From Oscillospiraceae bacterium (GTDB lineage: Bacteria; Bacillota_A; Clostridia; Monoglobales; WRBX01), in NCBI GenBank assembly GCA_009784335.1, contig WRBX01000010.1, positions 1-11,697 of the forward strand: a stretch of 11,697 nt of DNA, read 5' to 3'. The notes under the pieces are model-generated. The model ran no database searches. It was given only the letters and a program-made list of their open reading frames with translations, and had not been told where the DNA came from. This document shows positions 6,875-11,697 of this stretch, piece by piece (within the stretch, counting starts at the first letter, position 1; every line of letters starts with the position of its first letter). Both the position numbers and the translations under genes were made by a program.

Positions 6875-7574
6875 AAACGCTAATTCCATCGCCAATAGGC
6901 AAAATGCTTGTTGTGAGCTTTGGATGCTCGGAAATCATTTTCAAAAATTCTCTAAGGTGCCGAACTGTCGTTCGGTGCTTTTTTTCGGGATATTCCGGCG
7001 TGATAACCTTGCCTTTGAACAGCACATTATCGCAAACCAACATCCCGCCCGTCGCCAGCAATCGCACTAAATCCTCTAAATATTCATGATAATGGCTCTT
7101 GGAACTATCGAGGAAGATAAAATCATATTGCTCATTTAAAGTAGGTAAAACCTCCCACGCATCGCCATGGATAATTCTGATGGCACCCGTAGGGGCGACC
7201 GTCCCGGTCGCCCGCGGGCGCACACGGTGCGCCCCTACAATTGAATTTGCGCCAGCAAATTCTTCAATAGTTATTCGTTTTTCGTTATTCGTTATTCGTT
7301 TAAGAAATTGCAACGCAATTTCGCATTTTTCTCCATCAATCTCAATGGTAGTCACATCCGCGCCTGTCGCCTCAAGAAAAAAACTCGCCGAATATCCAAT
7401 AGCCGCCCCTATCTCCAAAATCCTATTCGGCTTCAAAACACTTAGAATAACACGCAAAAACTGCTCAACCTCAGGATTAATAATCGGAATCTTATTTTCC
7501 TCAGCAAAAACAAGAAGCTCCGTCTTCTCTCGCGGAGCAATGTATGAACGCAAAAATTGATTGAACTCATCCAT
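6861..7574 (-). CDS. trmR: SAM-dependent O-methyltransferase, TrmR/YrrM-like, with in-frame repeat insertion
   Basis: This 237-residue protein has the class I methyltransferase fold: motif I LEIGAAIGYSA (53-63) for SAM, the acidic residue D80 after strand 2, HGDAW (136-140), DFIFLDSSKSHY (151-162) with the likely metal ligand D156, and CDNVLFKGKV (181-190) with D182 and N183. This is the caffeoyl-CoA O-methyltransferase-like family; the closest known type in Gram-positives is TrmR, which methylates 5-hydroxyuridine at the tRNA wobble position. Residues about 94-131 are not expected in the family: they are coded by a TTATTCG tandem repeat and a 50-bp GC-rich palindrome, in frame, and fall in the loop before HGDAW, away from the motifs. 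Without them the length is near the usual 210-220. Activity is therefore plausible. The start has only a weak ribosome binding site and follows a long inverted repeat. The exact substrate is inferred. Confidence 0.85.
   Translation of the reverse strand: MDEFNQFLRSYIAPREKTELLVFAEENKIPIINPEVEQFLRVILSVLKPNRILEIGAAIGYSASFFLEATGADVTTIEIDGEKCEIALQFLKRITNNEKRITIEEFAGANSIVGAHRVRPRATGTVAPTGAIRIIHGDAWEVLPTLNEQYDFIFLDSSKSHYHEYLEDLVRLLATGGMLVCDNVLFKGKVITPEYPEKKHRTTVRHLREFLKMISEHPKLTTSILPIGDGISVSIKA
6956..6985 (+). terminator. Candidate rho-independent terminator of the rightward group
   Basis: CCGAAC-TGTC-GTTCGG forms a perfect 6-bp stem, extendable with G-T pairs, followed at once by seven T (6979-6985). 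It lies about 82 bp after the stop of the 188-residue gene, inside the 3' part of the convergent methyltransferase gene. The same bases code HRTTVRHL there, a stretch that may itself be conserved, so the hairpin could be partly coincidental. Confidence 0.5.
7189..7238. repeat. GC-rich double-hairpin palindromic element, copy 1 (inside trmR)
   Basis: The ends GTAGGGG and CCCCTAC are inverted. Inside are two hairpins, GGCGACC/GGTCGCC and GGGCGCAC/GTGCGCCC, joined by GCG. The architecture matches the two copies inside the glycosyltransferase gene. It is far richer in GC than the flanking AT-rich DNA and adds about 17 codons to the methyltransferase without a stop or frameshift. Confidence 0.85.
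7271..7298. repeat. Heptamer tandem repeat TT(A/T)TTCG, four copies
   Basis: TTATTCG, TTTTTCG, TTATTCG and TTATTCG follow each other exactly. On the minus strand they code for RITNNEKRI inside the methyltransferase. It lies 32 bp from the GC-rich palindrome, so the same loop of the protein carries two separate repeat insertions. Confidence 0.75.
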
Positions 7575-7586
7575 ATCATCAAAACC

Positions 7587-7677
7587 TTAATGAATAATGA
7601 AGAATGAATGATGAATAGTGAATAATTATTCTCCCAACCGACCTATTATTCATTATTAATTCTTCATCATTCATTAA
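7587..7677. repeat. Near-perfect 31-bp inverted repeat between pfp and trmR
   Basis: The arms 7587-7617 and 7647-7677 are complementary at 28 of 31 positions and are built of AATGAA/ATTCAT-like units, with a 29-bp loop. It fills almost the whole 108-bp gap between the two genes, beginning about 5 bp after the pfp stop on the transcript. There is no GC-rich stem plus U-run, so it is not a standard terminator; it resembles a dispersed palindromic or miniature mobile element and would form a long hairpin in the pfp-trmR message. Confidence 0.8.
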
Positions 7678-7682
7678 TCCTT

Positions 7683-8891
7683 TTAACGAATTGCATATTG
7701 TGGCAATCCATCCACAAAAACCGGCGGATTCTCACCCGCAATCAGCGGAGCGATATACTCCACCAGCGGCGCCAGCACATCATTGCCCGCATCATTTATC
7801 CATTCCCTCGGCACGCCCTTTTCATGATTGGCAATTTCGCTCACAGGAAATTTCGCAAATTCAATCTTATATGGCGAATTGGAAACCCGTTTATACCCCA
7901 CCATAACCGCACTATCGCCCGCCAGCGCTGCCTCTGCCGTCATTCGCCCCGCCTCGCGCGCCTCGGTCGCGTCAGTCAAGCTCTGTAAATGCCCTGCGCA
8001 TCGCTGCAACAAGCTAAATTCAATCGCTCGCGTCTTAACATCCATTTTATTTTTAACTAGGTTGCAAAGTGAGAGCGCTGTGCCTGAAAGCAGAGCATGC
8101 CCGAAAGCATCTCTCTTAACTTCTCCATCGCAATATTCAAAAATGAATTTACCCTCGGCAGTCCGAACTCCTTCGCTAATCGCCACAATAACACACGGTT
8201 TTTCCTCAAATTTAGCGATTATGTCGGCAATCGCCTTATTCAAATCAAAAGGAACTTCCGGCAGATAAATAAAATCAGGCTCGCCGATTTGCTCGGTTCT
8301 AGCCAGTGCTGCCGCCGCTGTAAGCCATCCCGCGTTTCTACCCATAATTTCAACAACAGTTAACGCATTTCTATCAAAACTCTTGCAATCAAGGATAATC
8401 TCGCGCATAGATGTCGCCACATATTTCGCCGCCGAGCCAAACCCGGGAGTGTGATCGGTGAGCGCCAAATCATTATCAATCGTCTTAGCCGCGCCCACAA
8501 TCTTCACATTGGAGCCGATTCGCGCGCCAAATTTCGACAGCTTATCCACAGTATCCATCGAATCATTACCGCCTATGTAGATGAAAAACTCGATATCATG
8601 CTTTGCAAAAATATCAAAAAGCTTTTGATAAATCGCCTCATCATCCTTGGGCAGCTTATAACGGCAAGTGCCAAGATACGCCGCCGGAGTATGCGCCAAT
8701 AAATCTAATGCCGCCTTATCAGAAAATCGCTCGCTCAAATCAATAAAATCCTCTTCCAACACGCCCTTAATCCCATGCACGCCGCCCAAAATCTTAGGCA
8801 CCTTTCCCAGCGCTCCTTCAATAATCCCCGCCAACGACGCATTAATAACCGCGCTCGGCCCGCCGCTTTGCGCCACCAGTAAATTTCCCAT
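7683..8891 (-). CDS. pfp: Phosphofructokinase, probably pyrophosphate-dependent
   Basis: This 402-residue cytosolic enzyme phosphorylates fructose 6-phosphate at position 1. The PFK-A fold is clear: VAQSGGPSAVIN at the N-terminus (GG at 10-11), IGGNDSMDTV (106-115), AKTIDNDLALTDHTPGFGS (135-153) with catalytic D139, and MGRNAGWL (183-190). D110 stands where ATP-dependent enzymes have the small Gly of GGDGS, and K136 replaces the Gly before TIDND; both are known marks of the PPi-dependent class. The Asn in GGND, in place of the usual Asp, is a further clade feature. The start ATG overlaps the tmk stop by 1 bp and has a GGAGG site, so it is co-translated with tmk. The reaction with PPi is reversible and common in anaerobes. 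Phosphate-donor choice is inferred from residues. Confidence 0.92.
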   Translation of the reverse strand: MGNLLVAQSGGPSAVINASLAGIIEGALGKVPKILGGVHGIKGVLEEDFIDLSERFSDKAALDLLAHTPAAYLGTCRYKLPKDDEAIYQKLFDIFAKHDIEFFIYIGGNDSMDTVDKLSKFGARIGSNVKIVGAAKTIDNDLALTDHTPGFGSAAKYVATSMREIILDCKSFDRNALTVVEIMGRNAGWLTAAAALARTEQIGEPDFIYLPEVPFDLNKAIADIIAKFEEKPCVIVAISEGVRTAEGKFIFEYCDGEVKRDAFGHALLSGTALSLCNLVKNKMDVKTRAIEFSLLQRCAGHLQSLTDATEAREAGRMTAEAALAGDSAVMVGYKRVSNSPYKIEFAKFPVSEIANHEKGVPREWINDAGNDVLAPLVEYIAPLIAGENPPVFVDGLPQYAIR

Positions 8892-9547
8892 TATAGTAAA
8901 CCCTCCATCTGTAATGATTTTATAATCTGCACATGTATATCTTCAGTTGGCAATATTTCGCCGGCTTTCTCACAATTTATCATCTGCCAGCCGAATTCCG
9001 CCGCGCAGGCAATCGCACATTCATAGCATTTTTGCAAATACCCAAAGTCCGATTCGTGAATATCGCGCTCCTTGCCGCTCTTTAGCGCCCTTCCGGCAGA
9101 AATTTTCTTAGCCGTCGCCGGATTCACATCAAGCAAAATCACCTTATCCGGCCGCGGAATCCCCAATAAATTATGCTCATAATCAAAAAGCCAATGCAAA
9201 AATTCATCGCGCGCGCCGTTTTCGAGCTTCGATGCCTGATGAATAGCATTGGAAGTGGTGTAGCGATCGCAAATCACATAATCAAAATCGGCGAGATTAA
9301 CCTTGGCAAATGTCGCCACACGGTCAACGGCATAAAACGAGCTCGCCGAATACGCATTTATCGCCGCCGCATTCTCCCCAAACTCGCCATTCAAATACAT
9401 CTTCACAAGAGAGGAAGAAGGGCTATCGTAAGCCGGAAAATCCAAATGGCACACTCGCTTGCCCTGCCCGCGCAAAAATTCAATTAGCAGCCTCGCCTGA
9501 GTTTTTTTCCCGCACCCATCAATTCCTTCGAATACAATAACTTTCAA
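8891..9547 (-). CDS. tmk: Thymidylate kinase (dTMP kinase)
   Basis: This 218-residue cytosolic kinase converts dTMP to dTDP for DNA synthesis. Visible motifs are the P-loop FEGIDGCGKKTQ (6-17), the DRY motif CDRYTTSNAIHQ (93-104), the substrate region FYAVDR (71-76), PDKVILLDVNP (133-143) and a basic LID (about 153-163, GRALKSGKERD). The residue after the P-loop Lys is Lys (GKKT) rather than the usual Ser or Thr; some clostridial thymidylate kinases have a non-Ser/Thr residue here (GKQT), so this is a clade trait and not decay. The start codon is TTG at 9547, fixed by an AAAGGAG site (9556-9562) 8 nt upstream and by the natural MKVIVFEG start; no ATG is available nearby. It lies after the glycosyltransferase on the same strand, with a palindromic repeat between them, and is coupled to pfp by a 1-bp overlap. 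Confidence 0.95.
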   Translation of the reverse strand: MKVIVFEGIDGCGKKTQARLLIEFLRGQGKRVCHLDFPAYDSPSSSLVKMYLNGEFGENAAAINAYSASSFYAVDRVATFAKVNLADFDYVICDRYTTSNAIHQASKLENGARDEFLHWLFDYEHNLLGIPRPDKVILLDVNPATAKKISAGRALKSGKERDIHESDFGYLQKCYECAIACAAEFGWQMINCEKAGEILPTEDIHVQIIKSLQMEGLL

Positions 9548-9564
9548 CTCTTTAGCTCCTTTAT

Positions 9565-9654
9565 GTCATTGCGAGGGGCTTTTTAGCCCCGCGGCAATCC
9601 AGCGAGACTTTCAAAGACACTGGATTACTTCGTCGTTTCTCTCCTCGTAATGAC
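9565..9654. repeat. 90-bp nested palindromic repeat with GTCATTGCGAGG ends
   Basis: The outer arms GTCATTGCGAGG (9565-9576) and CCTCGTAATGAC (9643-9654) match at 11 of 12 positions. Inner arms GCAATCCAG (9594-9602) and CTGGATTAC (9620-9628) pair with one G-T type mismatch, and GGGGCT-TTTT-AGCCCC (9575-9590) forms a further hairpin. This nested layout is that of a dispersed repeat I recognise from many bacterial genomes. It spans the gap between the glycosyltransferase and tmk, codes for the last residues of the former and ends 2 bp from the tmk ribosome binding site. Confidence 0.85.
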
Positions 9655-10491
9655 TTTCCAAATAAACTTCGGCAACACTGCCAATCTCTTAAATCTCTTC
9701 GGCTCACGAATCGCCCTATATAGCCATTCCAAGCATAACTTCTGCCATATCCTCGGCGCTCTTTTTACATTGCCGGAAATCACATCCAGTGCGCCGCCCA
9801 CGCCAATCGCAACCTTGCACCCGAGCCGCTCCCGATTTTCCCAAAGCCACAACTCCTGCTTTGGCGCCCCCAGCGCCGCCACCAGCATCTCCGCCCCGCT
9901 TGCATTTATGCGCTCTATTATATTATCGCCCTCATCCTCACTAAAATACCCATGATGCCAACCAACCACATTGTCAAGCCGCTTTGCACATTCCCCCGCA
10001 ACCCCATCCTTTGCACCCAACAAAAACACATTTTTATTTAACTTGAGCAACTCCAAAAGAAAATCATACCCCGCCACTCTCGCTCGTAGGGGCGACCCTT
10101 GCGGTCGCCCGCGGGACACCGCGAGGGTGTCCCCTACGATTTGGGGTGCCACATCTTGCCGTAGGGGCGACCCATGATCGCCCACGGGACGCCCGAGACG
10201 GCGTCCCCTACGCTTTGCCGCACTCACACTCGTGCGTAGGGGGCGCCCCGCCTGAACCCTGGATCCTGAACCCTGAATCCTAGAAGCAAGCACTACCCCA
10301 ATCCCATCCGCCAAACATAAATCCGCGCCATTTATCGCCTCTCGCAAACTCTCATTTCCCTGCGCCAACATAATAATCTCAGGATTTGGCGTGAAAATCA
10401 GCGTGCATCTATCCCCATCAAAAAAACTCTTCGCCCTTCCCAGCGCCGCTTCCATGTCAACTTCGTCTACCCGCACTCCCAAAATTTCCAT
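9625..10491 (-). CDS. tagA: WecG/TagA/CpsF-family glycosyltransferase with a 66-residue repeat-derived insertion
   Basis: The family transfers N-acetylmannosamine-type sugars to a lipid-linked GlcNAc carrier, at the membrane face, in teichoic acid or other wall-polymer synthesis. In 288 residues: ILGVRVDEVDMEAAL (3-17), TPNPEI (34-39), ADGIGVVLASR (61-71), RVAGYDFLLEL (138-148), LVAALGAPKQELW (203-215), IGVGGALDVISG (229-240) and WLYRAIREPKR (256-266). T34 and D62 fit the catalytic Thr and Asp described for TagA. Residues about 72-137 are absent from the family and are coded by palindromic repeats at 10081-10278; without them the length is about 222, close to the core family size. The C-terminal VITRRETTK comes from another repeat (9565-9654), so the natural tail is probably replaced. 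MEILG is the natural start; it has no ribosome binding site and may be leaderless. An upstream TTG at 10548 was rejected. Whether the enlarged enzyme is active is unknown. Confidence 0.85.
   Translation of the reverse strand: MEILGVRVDEVDMEAALGRAKSFFDGDRCTLIFTPNPEIIMLAQGNESLREAINGADLCLADGIGVVLASRIQGSGSRVQAGRPLRTSVSAAKRRGRRLGRPVGDHGSPLRQDVAPQIVGDTLAVSRGRPQGSPLRARVAGYDFLLELLKLNKNVFLLGAKDGVAGECAKRLDNVVGWHHGYFSEDEGDNIIERINASGAEMLVAALGAPKQELWLWENRERLGCKVAIGVGGALDVISGNVKRAPRIWQKLCLEWLYRAIREPKRFKRLAVLPKFIWKVITRRETTK
10085..10138. repeat. GC-rich double-hairpin palindromic element, copy 2 (inside tagA)
   Basis: CGTAGGGG and CCCCTACG are inverted ends; inside are GGGCGACC/GGTCGCCC and GGGACACC/GGTGTCCC hairpins joined by GC. 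It is the same plan and nearly the same left half as copy 1, inserted in frame in the glycosyltransferase gene. Confidence 0.88.
10160..10212. repeat. GC-rich double-hairpin palindromic element, copy 3 (inside tagA)
   Basis: This copy lies 21 bp from copy 2 in the same orientation, with ends CGTAGGGG/CCCCTACG and inner hairpins GGGCGA/TCGCCC and GGGACGCC/GGCGTCCC. The changes in the second hairpin are compensated on both sides of the stem compared with copy 2, which suggests that folding is kept or that variant copies were inserted separately. Confidence 0.88.
10234..10278. repeat. Truncated palindrome end plus tandem 14-bp repeat
   Basis: CGTAGGGGGCGCCCC (10234-10248) looks like a broken end of the same palindrome family. 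It is followed by CCTGAACCCTGGAT (10251-10264) and CCTGAACCCTGAAT (10265-10278), two adjacent 14-bp copies with one difference. The 14-mers code for IQGSGSRVQ at the start of the insertion in the glycosyltransferase. Confidence 0.75.
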
Positions 10492-10498
10492 CACCGAT

Positions 10499-10527
10499 AA
10501 TATATTTTTTCGCAAGATTTTAGTCAA
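10499..10527 (-). promoter_or_regulatory. Promoter of the tagA-tmk-pfp-trmR unit, possibly leaderless
   Basis: Read leftward, TTGACT (10527-10522), a 17-bp spacer and TATATT (10504-10499) form a good sigma-A-type promoter. Only 7 nt separate the -10 box from the MEILG start codon, so transcription would begin at or within a base or two of the ATG and no ribosome binding site is possible. Confidence 0.55.
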
Positions 10528-10530
10528 GAA

Positions 10531-10558
10531 TTGACAAATCAAATTCAAAGTGTAAATC
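10531..10558 (+). promoter_or_regulatory. Weak candidate promoter of the topoisomerase gene
   Basis: A perfect TTGACA (10531-10536) is followed after 16 bp by a poor -10 match TAAATC (10553-10558). Its -35 box is back to back with that of the divergent promoter, making the palindrome GTCAA-GAA-TTGAC (10523-10535). The -10 assignment is uncertain; TATGAT at 10561 is a better match but is 24 bp from the -35 box and too close to the ribosome binding site. Confidence 0.35.
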
Positions 10559-10582
10559 TATATGATGAAGAGGGAGAGGCAA

Positions 10583-11697
10583 ATGCTAAAACAACCAATA
10601 ACCGAAACACTCGAAAATAATTATATGCCGTATGCGATGTCGGTGATTATTTCGCGCGCAATCCCCGAGATTGATGGCTTCAAGCCGGCGCATCGCAAGC
10701 TGCTCTACACCATGCACAAAATGGGGCTGCAAGGCGGCGCGCGCACTAAATCCGCCAATGTGGTGGGCCAAACTATGCGCCTTAACCCGCATGGCGATGC
10801 CACTATCTACGAAACTATGGTGCGCCTCACCGAGGGCAATATGGCGCTGCTGCACCCGATGGTTGATTCCAAGGGCAATTTCGGCAAGTGCTATTCGCGC
10901 GATATGGCCTATGCCGCCTCGCGCTATACCGAAGTGAAGCTGATGGAAATCTGCAAGGAAGTCTTCGGAGATATAGATAAAAACACCGTTGATTTCATGG
11001 ATAATTACGATAGCTCCACCAAAGAGCCGGTGCTGCTCCCCACCAAATTCCCCAATATTTTGGTCAACCCAAATCAAGGCATCGCCGTTGGCATGGCCTC
11101 AAATATCTGCAGCTTTAACCTAAAAGAAGTCTGCCAAACCACCATCGCCTTCCTTAAAAATGAAGATTGCGATATAGCGCAAACGCTCCTCGCGCCCGAT
11201 TTTTCCACCGGCGGCGAGCTGATTTACGATAAGGCGCAGCTCGAGGAAATTTATAAAACCGGCCGCGGCAGCCTAAAAGTGCGCGCAAAATGGAAGTATG
11301 ATAAGAAGCAGAATTGCATAGATGTCTACGAAATTCCATATACAACCACCGTTGAGGTGATTATTGATAAGATTACCGATTTGGTAAAGGCCGGCAAAAT
11401 TCGCGAAATATCCGATGTGCGCGATGAAACCGATTTGAAAGGCCTCAAGCTCACGATTGATCTAAAGCGCGGCACTAACCCCGAAAACCTTATGGCTAAG
11501 CTCTTTAAGGCCACTCCGCTGATGGATAGCTTCGGCTGCAATTTTAATGTGCTGATTGATGGCTCAAAGCCGATGGTTCTGGGCGTTAGCGGCATTTTGC
11601 GGGAATGGGTGAAGTTTCGCATCGAGTGCATCCGCCGCCAGCTTGAATTTGATATTAAGAATAAATCCGATAAACTTCACCTTTTGCAAGGGTTGGA
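10583..11697 (+). CDS. parC: Type IIA topoisomerase A subunit, ParC/GyrA-like (partial, first 371 residues)
   Basis: The frame is open to the window edge; full-length relatives have 700-800 residues. The breakage-reunion domain is clear: MPYAMSVIISRAIPEIDGFK (15-34), HRKLLYTM (37-44), GARTKSANVVGQ (52-63), LNPHGDATIYETMV (67-80), SKGNFGKCYSRDMAYAASRY (96-115) with the catalytic Tyr at 115 (ASRYTEVKL), and NQGIAVGMASNICSF. The enzyme cuts and reseals double-stranded DNA with its ATPase partner (GyrB/ParE), which is not in the window. The GARTKSANVVGQTMRLNPHGD pattern is that of the second, ParC-like A subunit of Clostridia rather than classical GyrA. In the quinolone-determining region the position of E. 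coli GyrA Ser83 is Ala and that of Asp87 is Glu, probably natural to this group. AGGGAG (10571-10576) precedes the ATG at 10583; in-frame ATGs at 10562 and 10565 lack such a site. Confidence 0.93.
   Translation, partial: MLKQPITETLENNYMPYAMSVIISRAIPEIDGFKPAHRKLLYTMHKMGLQGGARTKSANVVGQTMRLNPHGDATIYETMVRLTEGNMALLHPMVDSKGNFGKCYSRDMAYAASRYTEVKLMEICKEVFGDIDKNTVDFMDNYDSSTKEPVLLPTKFPNILVNPNQGIAVGMASNICSFNLKEVCQTTIAFLKNEDCDIAQTLLAPDFSTGGELIYDKAQLEEIYKTGRGSLKVRAKWKYDKKQNCIDVYEIPYTTTVEVIIDKITDLVKAGKIREISDVRDETDLKGLKLTIDLKRGTNPENLMAKLFKATPLMDSFGCNFNVLIDGSKPMVLGVSGILREWVKFRIECIRRQLEFDIKNKSDKLHLLQGL

Noticed and set aside
9625..10491. Glycosyltransferase as a pseudogene
   Set aside because: Despite the repeat insertions the frame is intact from start to stop and all family motifs are present on both sides of the insert, so I call it an altered but possibly working gene.
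10492..10548. Longer N-terminus for the glycosyltransferase from a TTG at 10548
   Set aside because: It has no ribosome binding site, overlaps both divergent -35 boxes, and the family begins at the ILGVRVD block.
10586..11077. 163-residue open frame on the minus strand inside the topoisomerase gene
   Set aside because: The opposite strand codes an unmistakable GyrA/ParC breakage-reunion domain; the His-rich antisense product matches nothing.

Overview
The window looks like chromosomal DNA of an anaerobic, Gram-positive Clostridia-type bacterium (Bacillota). The evidence is a secreted protein with C-terminal S-layer homology (SLH) domains, a phosphofructokinase carrying the residues of the pyrophosphate-dependent clade, a GyrA/ParC-like topoisomerase subunit of the clostridial type, AGGAG-type ribosome binding sites and sigma-A-like promoters. 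The genus cannot be read from the sequence. No phage, plasmid, tRNA, rRNA or CRISPR locus is seen.

Layout. (1) 1-2934, minus strand: an operon gltX (glutamyl-tRNA synthetase) - membrane-anchored PstS-like binding protein - folD (cut by the window edge), with a 4-bp overlap and a 10-bp gap between genes. (2) 2935-3106: a divergent control region. It has a promoter for gltX, a promoter for the rightward surface-protein gene, and between them four TT(A/T)ACA hexamers at an exact 11-bp period, the layout of a PhoP (phosphate-starvation) box. (3) 3107-6874, plus strand: a 931-residue SLH surface protein (signal peptide, acidic region, beta-helix, long Pro-Thr repeat linker, small beta domain, SLH anchor), followed by two short genes of unknown function. 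(4) 6861-10491, minus strand: a TagA/WecG-type glycosyltransferase, thymidylate kinase, PPi-type phosphofructokinase and a TrmR-like O-methyltransferase. The last is convergent with, and overlaps by 14 bp, the preceding rightward gene. (5) 10583-11697, plus strand: the first 371 codons of a type IIA topoisomerase A subunit, divergent from the glycosyltransferase.

The most unusual layer is the repeats. GC-rich palindromes of about 50 bp (ends GTAGGGG/CCCCTAC, two internal hairpins) occur three times. All copies lie inside coding regions and keep the frame: one in the methyltransferase, two plus a fragment in the glycosyltransferase, where the repeat cluster adds about 66 residues in the middle of the enzyme. 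A different 90-bp palindromic repeat (GTCATTGCGAGG ends) supplies the last codons of the glycosyltransferase and runs to just before the ribosome binding site of tmk. Further hairpin repeats lie between pfp and trmR and between the two small unknown genes. The region therefore records repeated invasion by short palindromic elements, some now part of proteins, comparable in principle to the in-frame palindromic elements known from Rickettsia.

How the genes may work together (inference). SLH domains bind secondary cell wall polymers, and TagA-family enzymes make the linkage of such polymers. A PhoP box beside a PstS-like gene and a cell-surface gene would fit remodelling of the envelope under phosphate limitation. 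The other genes are housekeeping: translation, folate, dTTP, glycolysis, tRNA modification and chromosome topology.
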